Shown piece after piece: positions 33,616-45,890 of a stretch of 64,000 nucleotides of DNA. How positions within the stretch are numbered: the first letter of the stretch is position 1; each line of letters opens with the position of its first letter. The translations under genes were made by a program, and so were the position numbers. The stretch lies in contig OU452203.1 of assembly GCA_911728435.2 (NCBI GenBank), positions 22,570,134 to 22,634,133 on the forward strand, written 5' to 3'. The notes under the pieces are model-generated. The model saw nothing but the letters and a program-made list of their open reading frames with translations. It searched no databases and had not been told where the DNA came from. This DNA is from Apoderus coryli (taxonomy: Eukaryota; Arthropoda; Insecta; Coleoptera; Attelabidae).

Positions 33616-33642
33616 CTGATGATGGAGCTGAGTCTCCGAAAC
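33616..33642 (+). ncRNA. Hammerhead-like core 5
   Basis: CTGATGA (33616-33622), T, hairpin GGAG/CTCC with 6-base loop, GAAAC (33638-33642), then ATGTC CCTTT GACAT, a potential 5-bp stem III. The expected cleavage-site bases after that stem are imperfect. Mirror image of core 4. Confidence 0.45.
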
Positions 33643-33704
33643 ATGTCCCTTTGACATAATTTATGAATTAAATAGTGGAGACGATGATTTTTGTTTTATT
33701 GTAT

Positions 33705-36700
33705 TAATTTTCTGGCTCTGACAAATATTTGAATAATTATAAAAATAGAAAAATTCGACTATGCAGCGAAAATACATTAGTCATTAATTTTGTAAAGAGT
33801 AAACTAATGAAGTATAAAATTTAATAACAATTTTGAAATAAAAAAAATGATTTATTAAGTTTTGTAGGTATACTTATATATGTGCTGTGGATATTTATAA
33901 TTAATTAATTAAAAATTAATTAAATTAGATTTAATTAAGATATTTATATACGTAATTTGGGAAAAAATAATTAAAATGTATAAATTTATATTTAATAAAA
34001 TTAATTGAATTACAAACAAGCTAAAAAATAATTATTAACTAATATTGAAGAAATATTTTTATTATTTCCACTTGTTTGTAATGATTAATCATTTCTGTTT
34101 TGATTTTCGTCAAAAATAAATAACAGTTTTTTTTAAATATTTAAAGAATACCTATATAAATTGTAAAAAGACAAATTAATAATACGAAACAAAAAAAAAT
34201 ATTAATAATAAAAAATATAGTAAAACATTTTAAAAAATTAAAACAAAATCGCTTTTATTTTTAGTTTTTATATAAAAATTCAAAATCTCTTTCAGAAAAA
34301 CTAATCACAACTTTAAAACTTCAGATCTAAAGCAAAACAGAAATATACTATGTTGATTTATACTTTTTTTTCAACATTTCTCTCATTAAACTTCAAACTT
34401 CAACTTCAAATAACAGAAACATTAAATTAGATTAATTGAAAACGTATTTATAACATCCCCAACTAGATTAAATTTTAATCCTGTCCAGGATTATCCAGTT
34501 GTTACTTTTGCAGGATTATTATTGGGTGTAGAAAATCCTGCTGCATATTTTAAATCGAAAAGAGACATACATATTATATATAGAGCGCTCTGTCTCTATC
34601 AACATAGAGCTCTTTATTGATTTATGAGCCCGGAGATTACAAATGCCCAGGAATTCTTTTATTTCTCTCCAAAATATATTTTCGTAGCACGAAATAACTT
34701 TGAAATATTGCTAATTAATTAAAAGTTTATTATTTGTAGTCTTACTATTATAATTTAATTTGTTTCATTGACATTTGGACATACATTATGGTTTAATGAA
34801 GTTTTTAATTCAACTTAAAAAGAAAATGGAGTTGTATTGCTGTATTTTTAATTACTTCGAAGGTTTGGGAGTTCATGGGAGTTAAAGCTGTTATAGTGAG
34901 ATATTTTAAAGGTTATAAAGAATACTAATTTTGCAAATGATTTAGTTTTTCCAAAGTTGTCTCAAAAATGTTAAAGTTGTGAGATTTTAATCAACTTATT
35001 AAGACAACTTATCTCAGTAAAGGCAACAAATGTTAAAAAGTTGCATGCTTAAATACGTTTTTGTAAAGCAAAAATATATTATTTTGAAGTTTTTGAAGTT
35101 GTACTTTTAAAGTATTGATTAATGTGGAAGATTAATCTTTTTTGGCAACTGCTAAAACTTCTAAACTAATTATTATGCTTTAACAGTAACTTTAAAACTG
35201 CATCTTCTAAAGAATTCACTTCAATTGTACAGTAACAACTTTAAAATGATTCGCTGTAGGTGAAACTTTAAAATTTTGTAAGTTGCAACTCAAAAATCCC
35301 TAATTTAGACACTGATATGCAACTTTGAAACAAGGACTTTGAAGTTATAGAGCAGGCAACTTTAAATTTACAAATCATTGTTGTGTGACTTTGAAGTTGC
35401 AATTTCAAAACTATAAATAGTATCTACAGAAGCTTAAGTGAGTTTGAAGTTCAAATGGGTATGAGTTTATTGAGAGTCTTTTCTTGTGAAATTGTGCTTT
35501 AAAGTTCTAACGTAAATTTTGCATATTTTGAAAATTTTATTTCACAAAACTACACCAGAACAAATTTGAAAGTTAAAAATGTGAAGAACTGATTAAAATA
35601 TTTTTAATCGTTCAAATAATAGAAAGTTGTGACAAAGTTAAAATATACCTAATGTTTAATGTTTGTTTTAAGAAGATTACGCATCAGGAAGGAATTAATA
35701 AAATTAGAAAATTTTCCCAATTATTACATTATCAATAACAATATTAATAAACAAAGATCATACATTCAAATAATAATAATATTAGAAAAAGACAGCAACG
35801 AGCAAAACCTATTTGAAAGGAACTGAATAAAAAAAAAACAGAGTTGGTTGTGCGTTGCCATAACTTTTAGGGCTGTACCAAACACTAAAAGCTCTACAGC
35901 ATCCTATTTGTTGAATATCTAGATCGCTTAGTAACTGTCATACAAGTACCACCCACACAGACCTCGAAGGCGGGCATGCAACGCCCTAGGTACTCTCTGA
36001 TTGGCTGAAACGTTTTCCGATAGGCGTTGACGTAAGTATTGTTACTCCATATGGTTGTTACATGGTAATACAGGGTGTGATTGGAGATTTTTTTCTGTGT
36101 TGGTTGGGTTGTGGTGTTTGGAGCGACATCTGAACGGTGGGATGTAGTAACTACGTAGTACAAGTGGTCCTTCGGTGCAAGTACGGTTACGTACCTTCGG
36201 CAAATGTTGTAGACTTGAAACGATTTTAATTTTAGGTAAGAGATATCAATTCATATGTTGGCTTAATAATACTAATTTTAGATATTTACTATAATAGGTA
36301 CTTCCAAATATAAGTAGGTACTCGCTATTATACGAAAATATAGAGAATTGTATTTGATTGAAAGTTTTACAAGGTTTAACAATAAACTGTCTTTAGTTCG
36401 TCATAATAATTAATCTTAATACACTTAATTACTTTATAAAACAAACAGTTTTAATTGTTTCGTTATTTTCGCTTATATTGGTACTATAAACACTGCTTGA
36501 TGGATTAAAATATAGTCAATTAATCCATATGTTTCAATACCTGCATTTTTAAATAAATCAATCAATTCCAAGTAAATTACAAAACAATCTAACGAATGAA
36601 CTTCTTGGAGTTGTTGTTTTTACTACTGCTGTTACTCTATTAATTATTATATCTAGTTTTGCTGCAGATTGCAATGTAAACTACAAATAAAATTTGTGTA

Positions 36701-36778
36701 AAATTACCATAAAAATCACTATGCCCTGGTTTATCATGTAAAAACTACATTTTTACATGTGGAAAATAAAAGCATGTA
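33705..36778. other. AT-rich 3' flank; AAGTTG-rich stretch and a CG-richer island
   Basis: 34.9-35.6 kb is dense in CAACTTT/AAGTTG words and shares CAAATCATTGTTGTGTGACT followed by TTGAA and GTTGCAATTTC with 38.26-38.33 kb. 35890-36240 is a CG-richer island described separately. No gene is seen. Confidence 0.55.
35890..36240 (+). promoter_or_regulatory. CG-richer island, possible promoter or non-coding first exon
   Basis: Contrasts with the AT-rich surroundings: CCTCGAAGGCGGGCATGCAA, GATTGGCTG (inverted CCAAT box), TTGACGTAAG (CRE-like), GTGGTCCTTCGGTGCAAGTA, and a donor-like TTTTAGGTAAGAG at 36229-36241. A minus-strand open frame (35894-36163) shows no recognised family. It contains a TACAGGGTG terminus at 36069, so an old transposon is an alternative. 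Confidence 0.25.
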
Positions 36779-37005
36779 TTGATAGGTAAATTTACACTTT
36801 CAGTTGTGTAATAATACAAGGTTTATGTAGTTGTAATTGTTTGTGATTGAAATTTAATGTAAGATTCCCATTATGGGCATGTTTTACATACAATTAAAGG
36901 CATAGGTAAATTTACATGTTCAGTTAGGTATGTAAAAATTAATACAACCTTTATGTATTTTTAATTGTTTGTTTAATGTAAAATTCCGTATAGTTTAATA
37001 TATTT
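36779..37005 (+). repeat. ~120-bp tandem duplication
   Basis: ATAGGTAAATTTACA occurs at 36782 and 36902; both copies also share TTTATGTA, TTAATTGTTTG (or TGTAATTGTTTG) and TTTAATGTAA. No coding sequence. Confidence 0.75.
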
Positions 37006-37046
37006 GATTTATTTCGTGGATAATTGACTTTCCTATTAAATAATAT

Positions 37047-37680
37047 TATACAGGGTGTCCCGAAATTAACTTAAAATAATTTAAGGGGACATTCTACAAC
37101 ATATATCGTTTTTCAGATAAGTACAGGGTAACTTTGTAAATTCCTGACATGGGATTGTAGTAATATTTCCGAAACGCCTGTCGATATCGAAATGAAATTT
37201 GGCACAGTTACGTATCTTTGTAGGATTATTAAAAATATTATATTCCATGGTTAGGAAAATGTCAGGGGTGGGTTAGACTGGGGGGGTCAGAACAAATTTT
37301 GTCCCAACTTTCTTTTGTGTGCTTTTTTTACTTTTTCTAAAAGGAATAGTAAATTTGAGACTTTTTACATAAAAAATGTTCATTTGTTTCATAACGCTAG
37401 AAGTAGCCGTTTTGAAGATAAATGACTTTGAAAATTTCTATGCAACTTCTCCAATATTATTATACGGCTACGATAATACAATAAACAGGGTGGAAATGCG
37501 TATTAAGGGTTGATAAAAATACGTAAATGTGCCAAATGTTATTTTAATGTCGAGACACGTTTCGGAAATGTTACTAAAAATCCATCGTCAGGAATTTACA
37601 AATAGAAAACGAAGCATTTATTTTCGCTTGTAGAATGTCCCCTTAAATTATTTTAAGTTAATTTCAGGACACCCTGTATA
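37047..37680. mobile_element. Non-autonomous element with 53-bp terminal inverted repeats
   Basis: Left end TATACAGGGTGTCCCGAAAT (37047) is complemented at the right end 37628-37680 over about 53 bases with one mismatch, continuing to TTAAGGGGACATTCTACAA. TATA at both extreme ends is compatible with a TA target duplication. No coding sequence; a hammerhead-like core lies near the right arm. Confidence 0.9.
37559..37591 (-). ncRNA. Hammerhead-like core 6
   Basis: Minus strand CTGACGA (37591-37585), TGG, a loop closed weakly by GGA/TCC, then GAAAC (37563-37559). It lies inside the 53-bp-TIR element. Stem II is long-looped and weak. Confidence 0.35.
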
Positions 37681-39743
37681 TCAGATTCTTAACAATTTTT
37701 ATTTTTGTGTTCATATTTTTTGTTATAGCGGGAAATTAAATAATTTGTACAACAAAATATAGAAAATTAATGCTTTGATGTAGGTCTAACAAAAATTGAG
37801 AAAATATTGTCGTTTCTTGAATTTTAAGTTATCGAAAAAACCTATACAAGTTTCGAAAAATAAGTTATATAGGTATTTAATTTTATTAGGCATATTTAAA
37901 TTTATTATTTTTATACCTATGAAGTTTTTAACTTCAATTTTATTACTGATTTTCTTGGATTGAGTTTCAACATAACATTGTCCTTTAGTTCTTGTCATTT
38001 ATACAGTTTTCCGACGTTTTAATTATGCAGATTCTTCTTGTTGAGAAAATTGATATTATTATAACTTGTTTAATTCTTCATAATTTGCACATTTTGTACC
38101 TTTAGAGCTGCTACTTTAATTGTAGAGTAACACCTATTCGCTCGTTGTCATCTTCTGAAGTTGCAACTAAAAAAACCTAAAAGTGGTAGTAATACTTGCA
38201 AAACAGAATCGAAGTAGATATTTTAAATAAAATAAAGAGTAATTCGAAATTATAGAGCATAGAGCAGGAAAATTTAAATCCACAAATCATTGTTGTGTGA
38301 CTTTGAATAAGTTGCAATTTCAGGTGATTTTGTTGGATTGAGTTTCAACTAAATTCGAATTAAATTATCTTTTATTTTTGTCATTTACATTTTTCCGATA
38401 TTTTGATTATAAACTGTTCTTGTTTAGGAGATTATTAAGTATTATAATTTTGTTAATTCTTCTATAACATAATTTTAAAAATCTTTGTTTATTTGGTTAT
38501 TTAGTCAAAAGTTGTAGATATCGAAAAGTGCTTTTAACATTTTGTAAAACATTAAATAATTAGATATCCACATAGGTAGGCCTATTGAATTTTACTTAGG
38601 TTTGTATTTGGATGACATGAGTTGGCCAATCTATCACCGTTACAATAAAAGCATAGGTACCTACCTATATAATAAATTGTTGAAAATTTGATTAATTATC
38701 ATTATTGAAATAGATCAAACACCTGGTTGTTAAGATAATTAATAATAATTACTCTATCGATATAGAAAGAATAATAATTAAACTTAATTGATAATAATAA
38801 ATGAATGAACGAAAGCTATAAGTATATAGTAAATAATTCTGCTTAAAACATTATGATTAATGAATGTTCATTCTAATATAGTGGATATAGGTACCCTTCT
38901 ACAATTTTATTTACCTTATTTTAGATGCTTATAAAAGAGAGTTGCGAAAATTTACAAAAAGAAAAACTACAAATTTCGGCATTCACAACTAGAACTTGTG
39001 CAAATGTATTAATAAGGTTTTCTCGAGTTGATTGGTTGATGAATTATATTGAGTCAATCTTGAACTACGACAAAAACAACTGAGAAATTTCTGAAAGTTA
39101 AAATGAACGAAATTATACCATCATGTAAGTTAGAAGTCTGGCCCTTTTACGGACTTTAGTATAGTCTTAAACTCGCATAACTTTCTGGTTTATATACGAG
39201 TACTTCCAATTTTGTGCGAAATATGTATAAAAATCCTACTTACTACAATTACAAAAGTTACTACTTTTTTTTATTTGTATTTTCATCCAAAAGTTAATAA
39301 AAGTTGCTCTTCAGTTTACAGTTTTTGAACTACAGTTTTAAAGCATGTAGTAACAGGAGTTATAACTTCCGACCATAATTCCTCAATAATCCTGTTCCTT
39401 CTAAAATGATGGTGCAGGATATTTGCGACAAAATCAGATTATAGTATTATTTTTTAGTATATATTAAGTGTTTTATATAATCCGTTGAAAAGTATTTGGA
39501 AAGAGAAACATGCATCAACGAAACCTGAATTTCAATATTTTTTAAATCAGGACTTCCTAAAGATGTTAACGTCAATTACCCCGGGACGTATAAAGGTGAA
39601 AATTCTTTTTTCTTCAAAACTGGACACACTACAATATGTTAGAACAAACAAATTGTAAAAAAGCTCACAATTACAAGGGAAATTACAACCATGAGTTTTT
39701 AGAAATAATTCTGGAGTATTTTCTTTATTTTATAGTATAATTA
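37681..39743. other. Intergenic AT-rich, no gene seen
   Basis: Contains the second copy of the CAAATCATTGTTGTGTGACT phrase (38.28 kb). 39.5-39.74 kb may include decayed upstream Penelope-like sequence, but no reverse transcriptase motif is legible. Confidence 0.5.
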
Positions 39744-40205
39744 AGTAGTAAAAGTAGTGCCAAACACAAGAAATACCTGAAAATCCCCCAAGTAAGTGGA
39801 CTTAGCAATAAATTAATCAAATGCTTACAGACCCCTAATTCTAATATCGTAACGTATTCAAAGAAAAAAGTACAGAGTTTGTTCACAAGCTTGAAAGATA
39901 GGAACCCTAGACAGAGTATTTCTGAAGTAGTATACTCCATACCGTGTAAGGATTGTGAAAAGATTTACATTGGTATGACAAAGAATAGATTACATCAAAG
40001 ACTTAAACAACACGCTAATGATTGCCGCCCAGAAAAGCTAGACTCAAGTACAAAAACAGCCCTGTCAAACCACCACTTCGAAACAAATCACTGTTTCGAC
40101 TTTGATAACATAAGCATTTTGGACCGCGAAAGAGAGCATTATCAGGGATGCTCCACATCAACAAATTTAAAGAAAAATCGGTCAATTTTAGAACTGACAC
40201 AATGA
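39744..40205 (+). pseudogene. Penelope-like retroelement, C-terminal GIY-YIG endonuclease (5'-truncated)
   Basis: An open frame runs from just after a stop at 39741. It reads KKYLKIPQVSGLSNKLIKCL, then KKKVQSLFTSLKDRNP, then VVYSIPCKDCEKIYIGMTKN, and ends before TGA at 40203-40205. This order (linker with the KYL-x-PYV-x-GLS type motif, CxxC zinc knuckle just before YIG, then RLxQH and the NHHFETNH His cluster) is that of the Penelope-like element endonuclease, which nicks DNA for target-primed integration. The reverse transcriptase normally encoded upstream (YxDD core) is absent, as in a 5'-truncated insertion. There is no ATG at the start. The 3' sequence to about 40700 carries a hammerhead-like core, typical for this class. 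Confidence 0.85.
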
Positions 40206-40755
40206 ACCTAAGCATCATTTACTCTGCTTTACTCACAAATTAAAATGTTAAAATTAAATACTATTAACAGATCAGGGAAGTTGTGTTGGGAAGAAGCACT
40301 GTGATTGCTTGCTTGCTGTTCATTTGAGTTTGTGAATGAATGGTAATATAAAATAATGTTCACTGAAATTTGGCCTGACTGTATACAAGTATAATTCGAG
40401 ATAGGATATATTTATGTTTTTTAGTATAATTTTTTTATAAGGCTACTTAAATTAAGAACAACGACGAAATGTGATAAAGTTATTTATTTATTCGTATTGT
40501 GTTGACCAAGTTATTTGTTATGTGTATTCAATTAGGTTGAAAATGACTTTATTGTTTTATATAATATGAACGACTAGACAAGGTATTACTTTGTAATTTT
40601 TCTTGTACGCTTTTGTTGTCATGGTATTTTGTTTCAGCGCTGAAGAAGTTTATGTATAATAAACGAAACGTTGGCTAAAGTTTAGACTTTTGGTTATTTT
40701 TGTCCAGTATGTTCGCTTTCCTTGGCAATAAAAAGTAGAGTTAGAGTAGTTATAC
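40206..40755 (+). mobile_element. Penelope-like element 3' region
   Basis: Non-coding tail following the GIY-YIG frame and containing the hammerhead-like core at 40640-40669. The right boundary is not defined; it must lie left of the mariner starting near 40758. Confidence 0.5.
40640..40669 (+). ncRNA. Hammerhead-like core 7, at Penelope-like 3' end
   Basis: CTGAAGA (40640-40646), A, a perfect 5-bp hairpin GTTTA/TAAAC with a 7-base loop, then GAAAC (40665-40669) and GTTGG. Core 2 continues identically as GAAACGTTG. Its position 435 bases after the endonuclease stop matches the known placement of hammerheads in Penelope-like elements. Confidence 0.6.
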
Positions 40756-40757
40756 TA

Positions 40758-41852
40758 GGGTTGCCCTTTATATTTCGGGATTAGAGAACACAAACAAATA
40801 TTAATCATCGAAAATCACTTTATTGTTTTTCAAAATATTCCCCATGAAGATCTATACACTTTTGCTTGCGTTTGAACCAATTATCGAAGCACTTTTGCCA
40901 CTCTGATTGAGGTATCTCCAAAACATGCATTCTGAATGCAGCAACAGCTTCTTCAGGTGTCGAAAAACGTTGACCTCTCAGTTTGTTTTTTACGTACGGG
41001 AATAAAAAGAAGTCATTCGGTGCCAAGTCAGGACTATACGGCGAATGACTCATCAAATCGATGTTTTGGGTGCTCAAAAATGCAGTTGTTTGAGCCGATG
41101 TGTGAGAGCTCGCATTGTCGTGGTGAAGAGTGATCCTTCTTCGGCGGTTGGTTTTCCTAATTTCTTGGAAGACCTGGCAAACAAACGGTTGTGTACCACT
41201 CAGAGTTGACTGTTCTGCGTTGTTCTAGTGGTATGGTTGCGACATGTCCAGTTTTTCCGAAAAAACAGGCGTCCGTTGGCTTGGAAGTGCTTCATACTTG
41301 AACAACTATTGTTGGATTTGGCTCATCTTGAAACACCCATACAGTCGACTGCTGTTTACTTTCGGGCTCATACGCGTAAATCCACGATTCATCACCTGTC
41401 ACGATGTCATAGACGTGTTTCGATTTTTTGAGCATTTCTTTCGACCAATCGTCACGAGCCTTTTTTGAGCGACAGCATCAATGGTTTTCGGAACAACAAC
41501 TGATTTTGGACGACCTTCACGAAATTCGTCTTGGAGTGAACTACGACCACGATTGAATCCACCATACCACCGATAATCACTGGTCCTTGATCGAGCTTCA
41601 TCGCCAAAAATTGAATTAAGTTCATCCATACACTGTGGCTGAGTTAATCCTCGTCGAAAGTTGTAAAAAATAATTGCACGAAAATGTTCACGATTTAATT
41701 CCATTTTTGGGCCGAGATGAATCTTTTAAGTTACTGTAAACAACACAAATTCTGAGTACGTATAACCTCAAAAATGTCCAACTTTACGATAGAGCTGTCA
41801 GTTGCCAGATAGTAACACCAGGGTTGCCAAATTCCGAAATATAAAAGCAATG
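40758..41852 (-). mobile_element. mariner element, copy C
   Basis: Left end AGGGTTGCCCTTTATATTTC after TA at 40756-40757; right end complement GCTTTTATATTTCGGAATTT near 41852. Both terminal repeats and the subterminal CTGGCAACTGACAGC block are recognisable. It is the least deleted of the three copies. Confidence 0.9.
40820..41704 (-). pseudogene. mariner transposase, copy C
   Basis: Minus strand. N-terminus MELNREHFRAIIFYNFRRGL at 41704, C-terminus HGEYFEKQ at 40820. TGDESWI (first Asp), LHHDN (second Asp) and SPYSPDLAPNDFF (third Asp) are all present, so the DD34D triad survives at codon level but in different frames. A deletion after KTIDAV removes the second half of the HTH domain and shifts the frame (about 41470); further stops lie in the middle (near 41300 and 41160). 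Length about 885 bases against about 1040 for intact mariners. Not functional. Confidence 0.85.
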
Positions 41853-44323
41853 TATCTTTACTATAGTAAATAAAAACTAATTTCTCTTTAATTATTATGA
41901 GATTGAGTTTCACAATAGAGGCTCTTTGTTCAAATTCTCTTTGAATATTTTATGTAGGTACTTTATTTCAAGGAGTTTAATTTATTGAAACAGAGCCTCA
42001 ATTATTTGTTGTAATTTTTTATGTATATATTTAAGCCTTAGACTGATGAGTTTTATGAAAATAAATATATTTTCCGATTAAATTTAGTTTAGAAATTTTG
42101 TTTGGAGAGCTAGTGTACTTATAGGCCAACTTTCTAGTGTGATGATAACGCTTAAAATATAAACAGTATAATGTTTATAGAATAATTTCTATTGTTTTTT
42201 TAAATGGATAGAGCAAATTTTATTAAAATAGAGCTATACGAATGCATTTTTAACAATTAAAAATTGTTTCTATGTCATTGAACAATTCATTTTATGAATT
42301 GAGATAATGTTAAACTTCATTCATAGTTTGTATAGCAAATAATATCTTTATAGAGGGTAGGCAAATTTGTCTAAAAAACACACTTTTTTTGACAAATTCA
42401 GTTTTATTGACACCAATAAAAAGTAGAAATACCGCGATTAATAACTTAAAGTCTTGTTGCTTTATGTAACAAGCAATTCTTAAATATATATATTATTTGC
42501 GTCTGTTTCCACCAATATTCACGACGCTACTGACCTTTAAACATTATTCTAATCACAAATATATAAAACTAAACTTATCGTGAATTTTGTTAACTTTAAC
42601 TTAGTCTCTTACAAATTCTACAGTAGAAAAAATCCTACGCCTGAATAAACAGGTACATAAAACTCCCAAACAAAAGATGTGTTTGAAAAATATAATCCTT
42701 TTTAAGAATAGAAAAGCATAATATGCAAATATCTACAAGGATAAACCAACTAAAGACAGTTTTACGGTTGAAATCTAAAGGATTTATAACACCTTTCTAT
42801 TCATTTTCAATACAACAATACGCAAATGACTCGGTATAGGTAAAATTATACAACCTTGAGCAATTATTTGCAAATCTAAAGGTAAAGAGTTTGTTTGGTT
42901 ATCCAAGGTTGTAGAGTTTATTTTTCCCAAAACAGTTTTGATTTACAACTTTTTGTAAAGAGACCAGAGAGTGTAGGAGGTTAGTTCTAAATAACTCAAC
43001 TACCCAGGCACCTATATTCATTTAACTAGATTAACGTTTTGGGAAATAAAACAAACTAAAACCGATTAACGTTTAACGAGTTAACTCCAGCGGCTTTTCC
43101 GCCACACAGATCAGCTGTAAAATCATTATTAAGATAATTATTCGCGATGAGAGTATACAAAACTAACTTTGATCGTATAGAGCTATACACAACATTACTA
43201 TCAAAGCTATTTCACATCAGATTAGGGATGATTTAATTACTTATAACATTCAATTCCATAACAATGCTTCACAGACGCATCAATAGTCAGATTGCTGTCA
43301 AATTTATAGTATACGTATTGTTTGAATGTTCGTACTAAATAAAAATCGTCCAAAAACATTTCTAAACTAAATTCCAAAGATAAGGATTTTCATCGGCAAA
43401 TATATTTATTTTCATAAAACAGTCTAACATAAAAAAATTAGAACAATACTAAACTCAACTTTGTGATGTAAATTCAACAAAAAAAAAGTTGAGTATCTCT
43501 GTTGCTAAACTGATTACTATCCAAACGATGATTTCCCAATTCTTTTAGCCCACAAACTTTCATATTATATTGTAGCTATACAAAATAAAAGAAGGAAAAA
43601 CCAAAGAAAAAAGTAATACACATAATGAATAATGTATTATTTCAAAGTCCTCTATAGTAGAAGAGGGATTTTCCTGCTCTCAACATAGCTTGTGCTATAT
43701 CTATATAGAAAAAGCTCCTTTTTGTGATTGAGAGATCGCACGAGTGCTCTGGAATACAAAAATCCTCGTCTTATACAAACCATAGAAAAGTTTTTTGGTA
43801 TATACTTACCTTATATTGCTCTATACGGAATCAGAAATAACAAAATTCGTTTCATGATTTAAAAAAAAAAAGCTGACGACGTTTAGGATTTGTTTAGGTA
43901 TTTATTTCACTAAATATGGATTTTGATGGCCTCTAAATTTTCTTCAAAGATGAGTTGTGGTTCGTCATCAAATTCCACTGTCAATAATTTGTTCCACCGT
44001 GTATTTGCGTAGTTTTCTATCATAAAAAAAAATCCATTTCACATGGTTGGTTTGTATATGTGGAAAAGAGCGACAGAGACAACGCTCTATACGCCTCTAT
44101 CGCGCTCTATATATATATACATTTACGAATAGAAATCCTAGGCCCCGACCGCATCAGTCTTCTTTGCACCGGCTGACAGTTCGTCATTTGTCAATGTCCA
44201 ATGGCACAGTTGGCTGTGAAAACCCTGATGTCATGTGGGACAAAACAGCATCGCATCGTAGGGGCGAGAGATGCCATTATATACACCTTTGTACAGGGTG
44301 TATAATGTCTATACAATGTATTC
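41853..44323. other. Intergenic; AT-rich with a CG-richer patch at 44060-44300
   Basis: No gene in 41.9-44.0 kb. The patch at 44060-44300 has GCTCTATACGCCTCTATCGC, TATATATATA (44108-44118) and CATCAGTCTTC (initiator-like, 44152-44162), ending at a TACAGGGTG terminus (44292). TATA-to-initiator distance is too long for a classical promoter. A 102-codon frame here shows no family. Confidence 0.35.
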
Positions 44324-45890
44324 GTATAGTTCGCGGATTAATTGTTTTGTTTTAGAGTGGGTATAGAGCAAACCTTAATATTATAGAGCTAGATGAATGA
44401 ATCTGTCAAAAATAGATCTCTAAAAATGTTGTTGCTCAATATCTTTATGTTTAGAGCTAATTTTAAAATATTCCTAAATCGTTAATCATAGTTTTGTTAA
44501 CTGTTTTACTAAATTTGTTATTTTGAGAGACTAATAGAGTTAGAGCATATTATAGAGTCTCCAGTTGAGGCTCAATGTACCTATTTGTATAGTTCGCGGA
44601 TTAATTGTTTTGTTTTAGAGTGGGTATAGAGCAAACCTTAATATTATAGAGCTAGATGAATGAATCTGTCAAAAATAGATCTCTAAAAATGTTGTTGCTC
44701 AATATCCTTATGTTTAGAGCTAATTTTAAAATATTCCTAAATCGTAAATCATAGTTTTGTTAACTGTTTTACTAAATTTGTTATTTTGCGAGACTAATAG
44801 AGTTAGAGCATATTATAGAGTCTCCAGTTGAGCCTCAATGTATTTGTATAGTTCGCGGATTAATTGTTTTGTTTTAGAGTGGGTATAGAGCAAACCTTAA
44901 TATTATAGAGCTAGATGAATGCATCTGTCAAAAATAGATCTCTAAAAATGTTGTTGCTCAATATCCTTATGTTTAGAGCTAATTTTAAAATATTCCTAAA
45001 TCGTAAATCATAGTTTTGTTAACTGTTTTACTAAATTTGTTATTTTGAGAGACTAATGGAGTTAGAGCATATTATAGAGTCTCCAGTTGAGGCTCAATGT
45101 ACCTATTTGTATAGTTCGTGGATTAATTGTTTTGTTTTAGAGTGGGTATAGAGCAAACCTTAATATTATAGAGCTAGATGAATGAATCTGTCAAAAATAG
45201 ATCTCTAAAAATGTTGTTGCTCAATATCCTTATGTTTAGAGCTAATTTTAAAATATTCCTAAATCGTAAATCATAGTTTTGTTAATTGTTTTACTAAATT
45301 TGTTATTTTTAGAGACTAATAGAGTTAGAGCATATTATAGAGTCTCCAGTTGAGCCTCAATGTACCTATTTGTATAGTTCGCGGATTAATTGTTTTGTTT
45401 TAGAGTGGGTATAGAGCAAACCTTAATATTATAGAGCTAGATGAATGCATCTGTCAAAAATAGATCTCTAAAAATGTTGTTGCTCAATATCCTTATGTTT
45501 AGAGCTAATTTTAAAATATTCCTAAATCGTAAATCATAGTTTTGTTAACTGTTTTACTAAATTTGTTATTTTGAGAGACTAATAGAGTTAGAGCATATTA
45601 TAAAGTCTCCAGTTGAGCTTCAATGTATTTGTATAGTTCACGGATTCATTATTTTGTTTTAGAGTGGGTATAGAGCAAAGCTTATTTATATAGAGCTAGA
45701 TGAATGATTTTTTCAAAAATATATCCTTATGTTTAGAGCTTATAGAGCTAATTTTCAAATTATCTTAAAATATTCCTACATTGTAAACCATAAATTTGTT
45801 AACTGTTTTACCAATTTTTTTAATTTTAGAGACTGATAGAGTTAGAGGATATTATAGAGTCTCCAATTCAGCTTGGACTAGTTTAATAAT
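44324..45890 (+). repeat. ~260-bp tandem array, five near-identical copies and a diverged sixth
   Basis: GTATAGTTCGCGG (or variant) starts units at 44324, 44587, 44845, 45109, 45372 and 45631 (periods 258-264). Units carry GAGTGGGTATAGAGC, TATAGAGCTAG and GTCTCCAGTTGAGCCTCAAT, so they share the GAGC-type words of Antp intron 3. Alternate copies differ by ACCTATTTG versus a shorter form and AATGAATC versus AATGCATC. Confidence 0.97.

Larger units (their letters stand above)
33375..33704. repeat. 330-bp hairpin: two ~155-bp inverted arms, each with a hammerhead-like core
   Basis: Arms 33375-33530 and 33549-33704 are near-perfect complements (a few mismatches), separated by an 18-base AATG-rich spacer. 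Each arm includes TGAAGGCAGAGCTCCTAACA and GTCAAAGGGACATGTTT. The structure is a head-to-head duplication of one sequence. Confidence 0.95.

Noticed and set aside
40820..41704. Functional mariner transposase
   Set aside because: All three catalytic Asp codons exist, but a deletion in the HTH and several stops and frame changes break the gene.
42036..42066. CTGATGA at 42046 as a further hammerhead core
   Set aside because: No pairing hairpin after CTGATGA and the downstream GAAAA context is not in the right place.
44047..44355. 102-codon + frame near 44.1 kb
   Set aside because: Runs through a CG-richer patch and into a tandem array; no recognisable motif.
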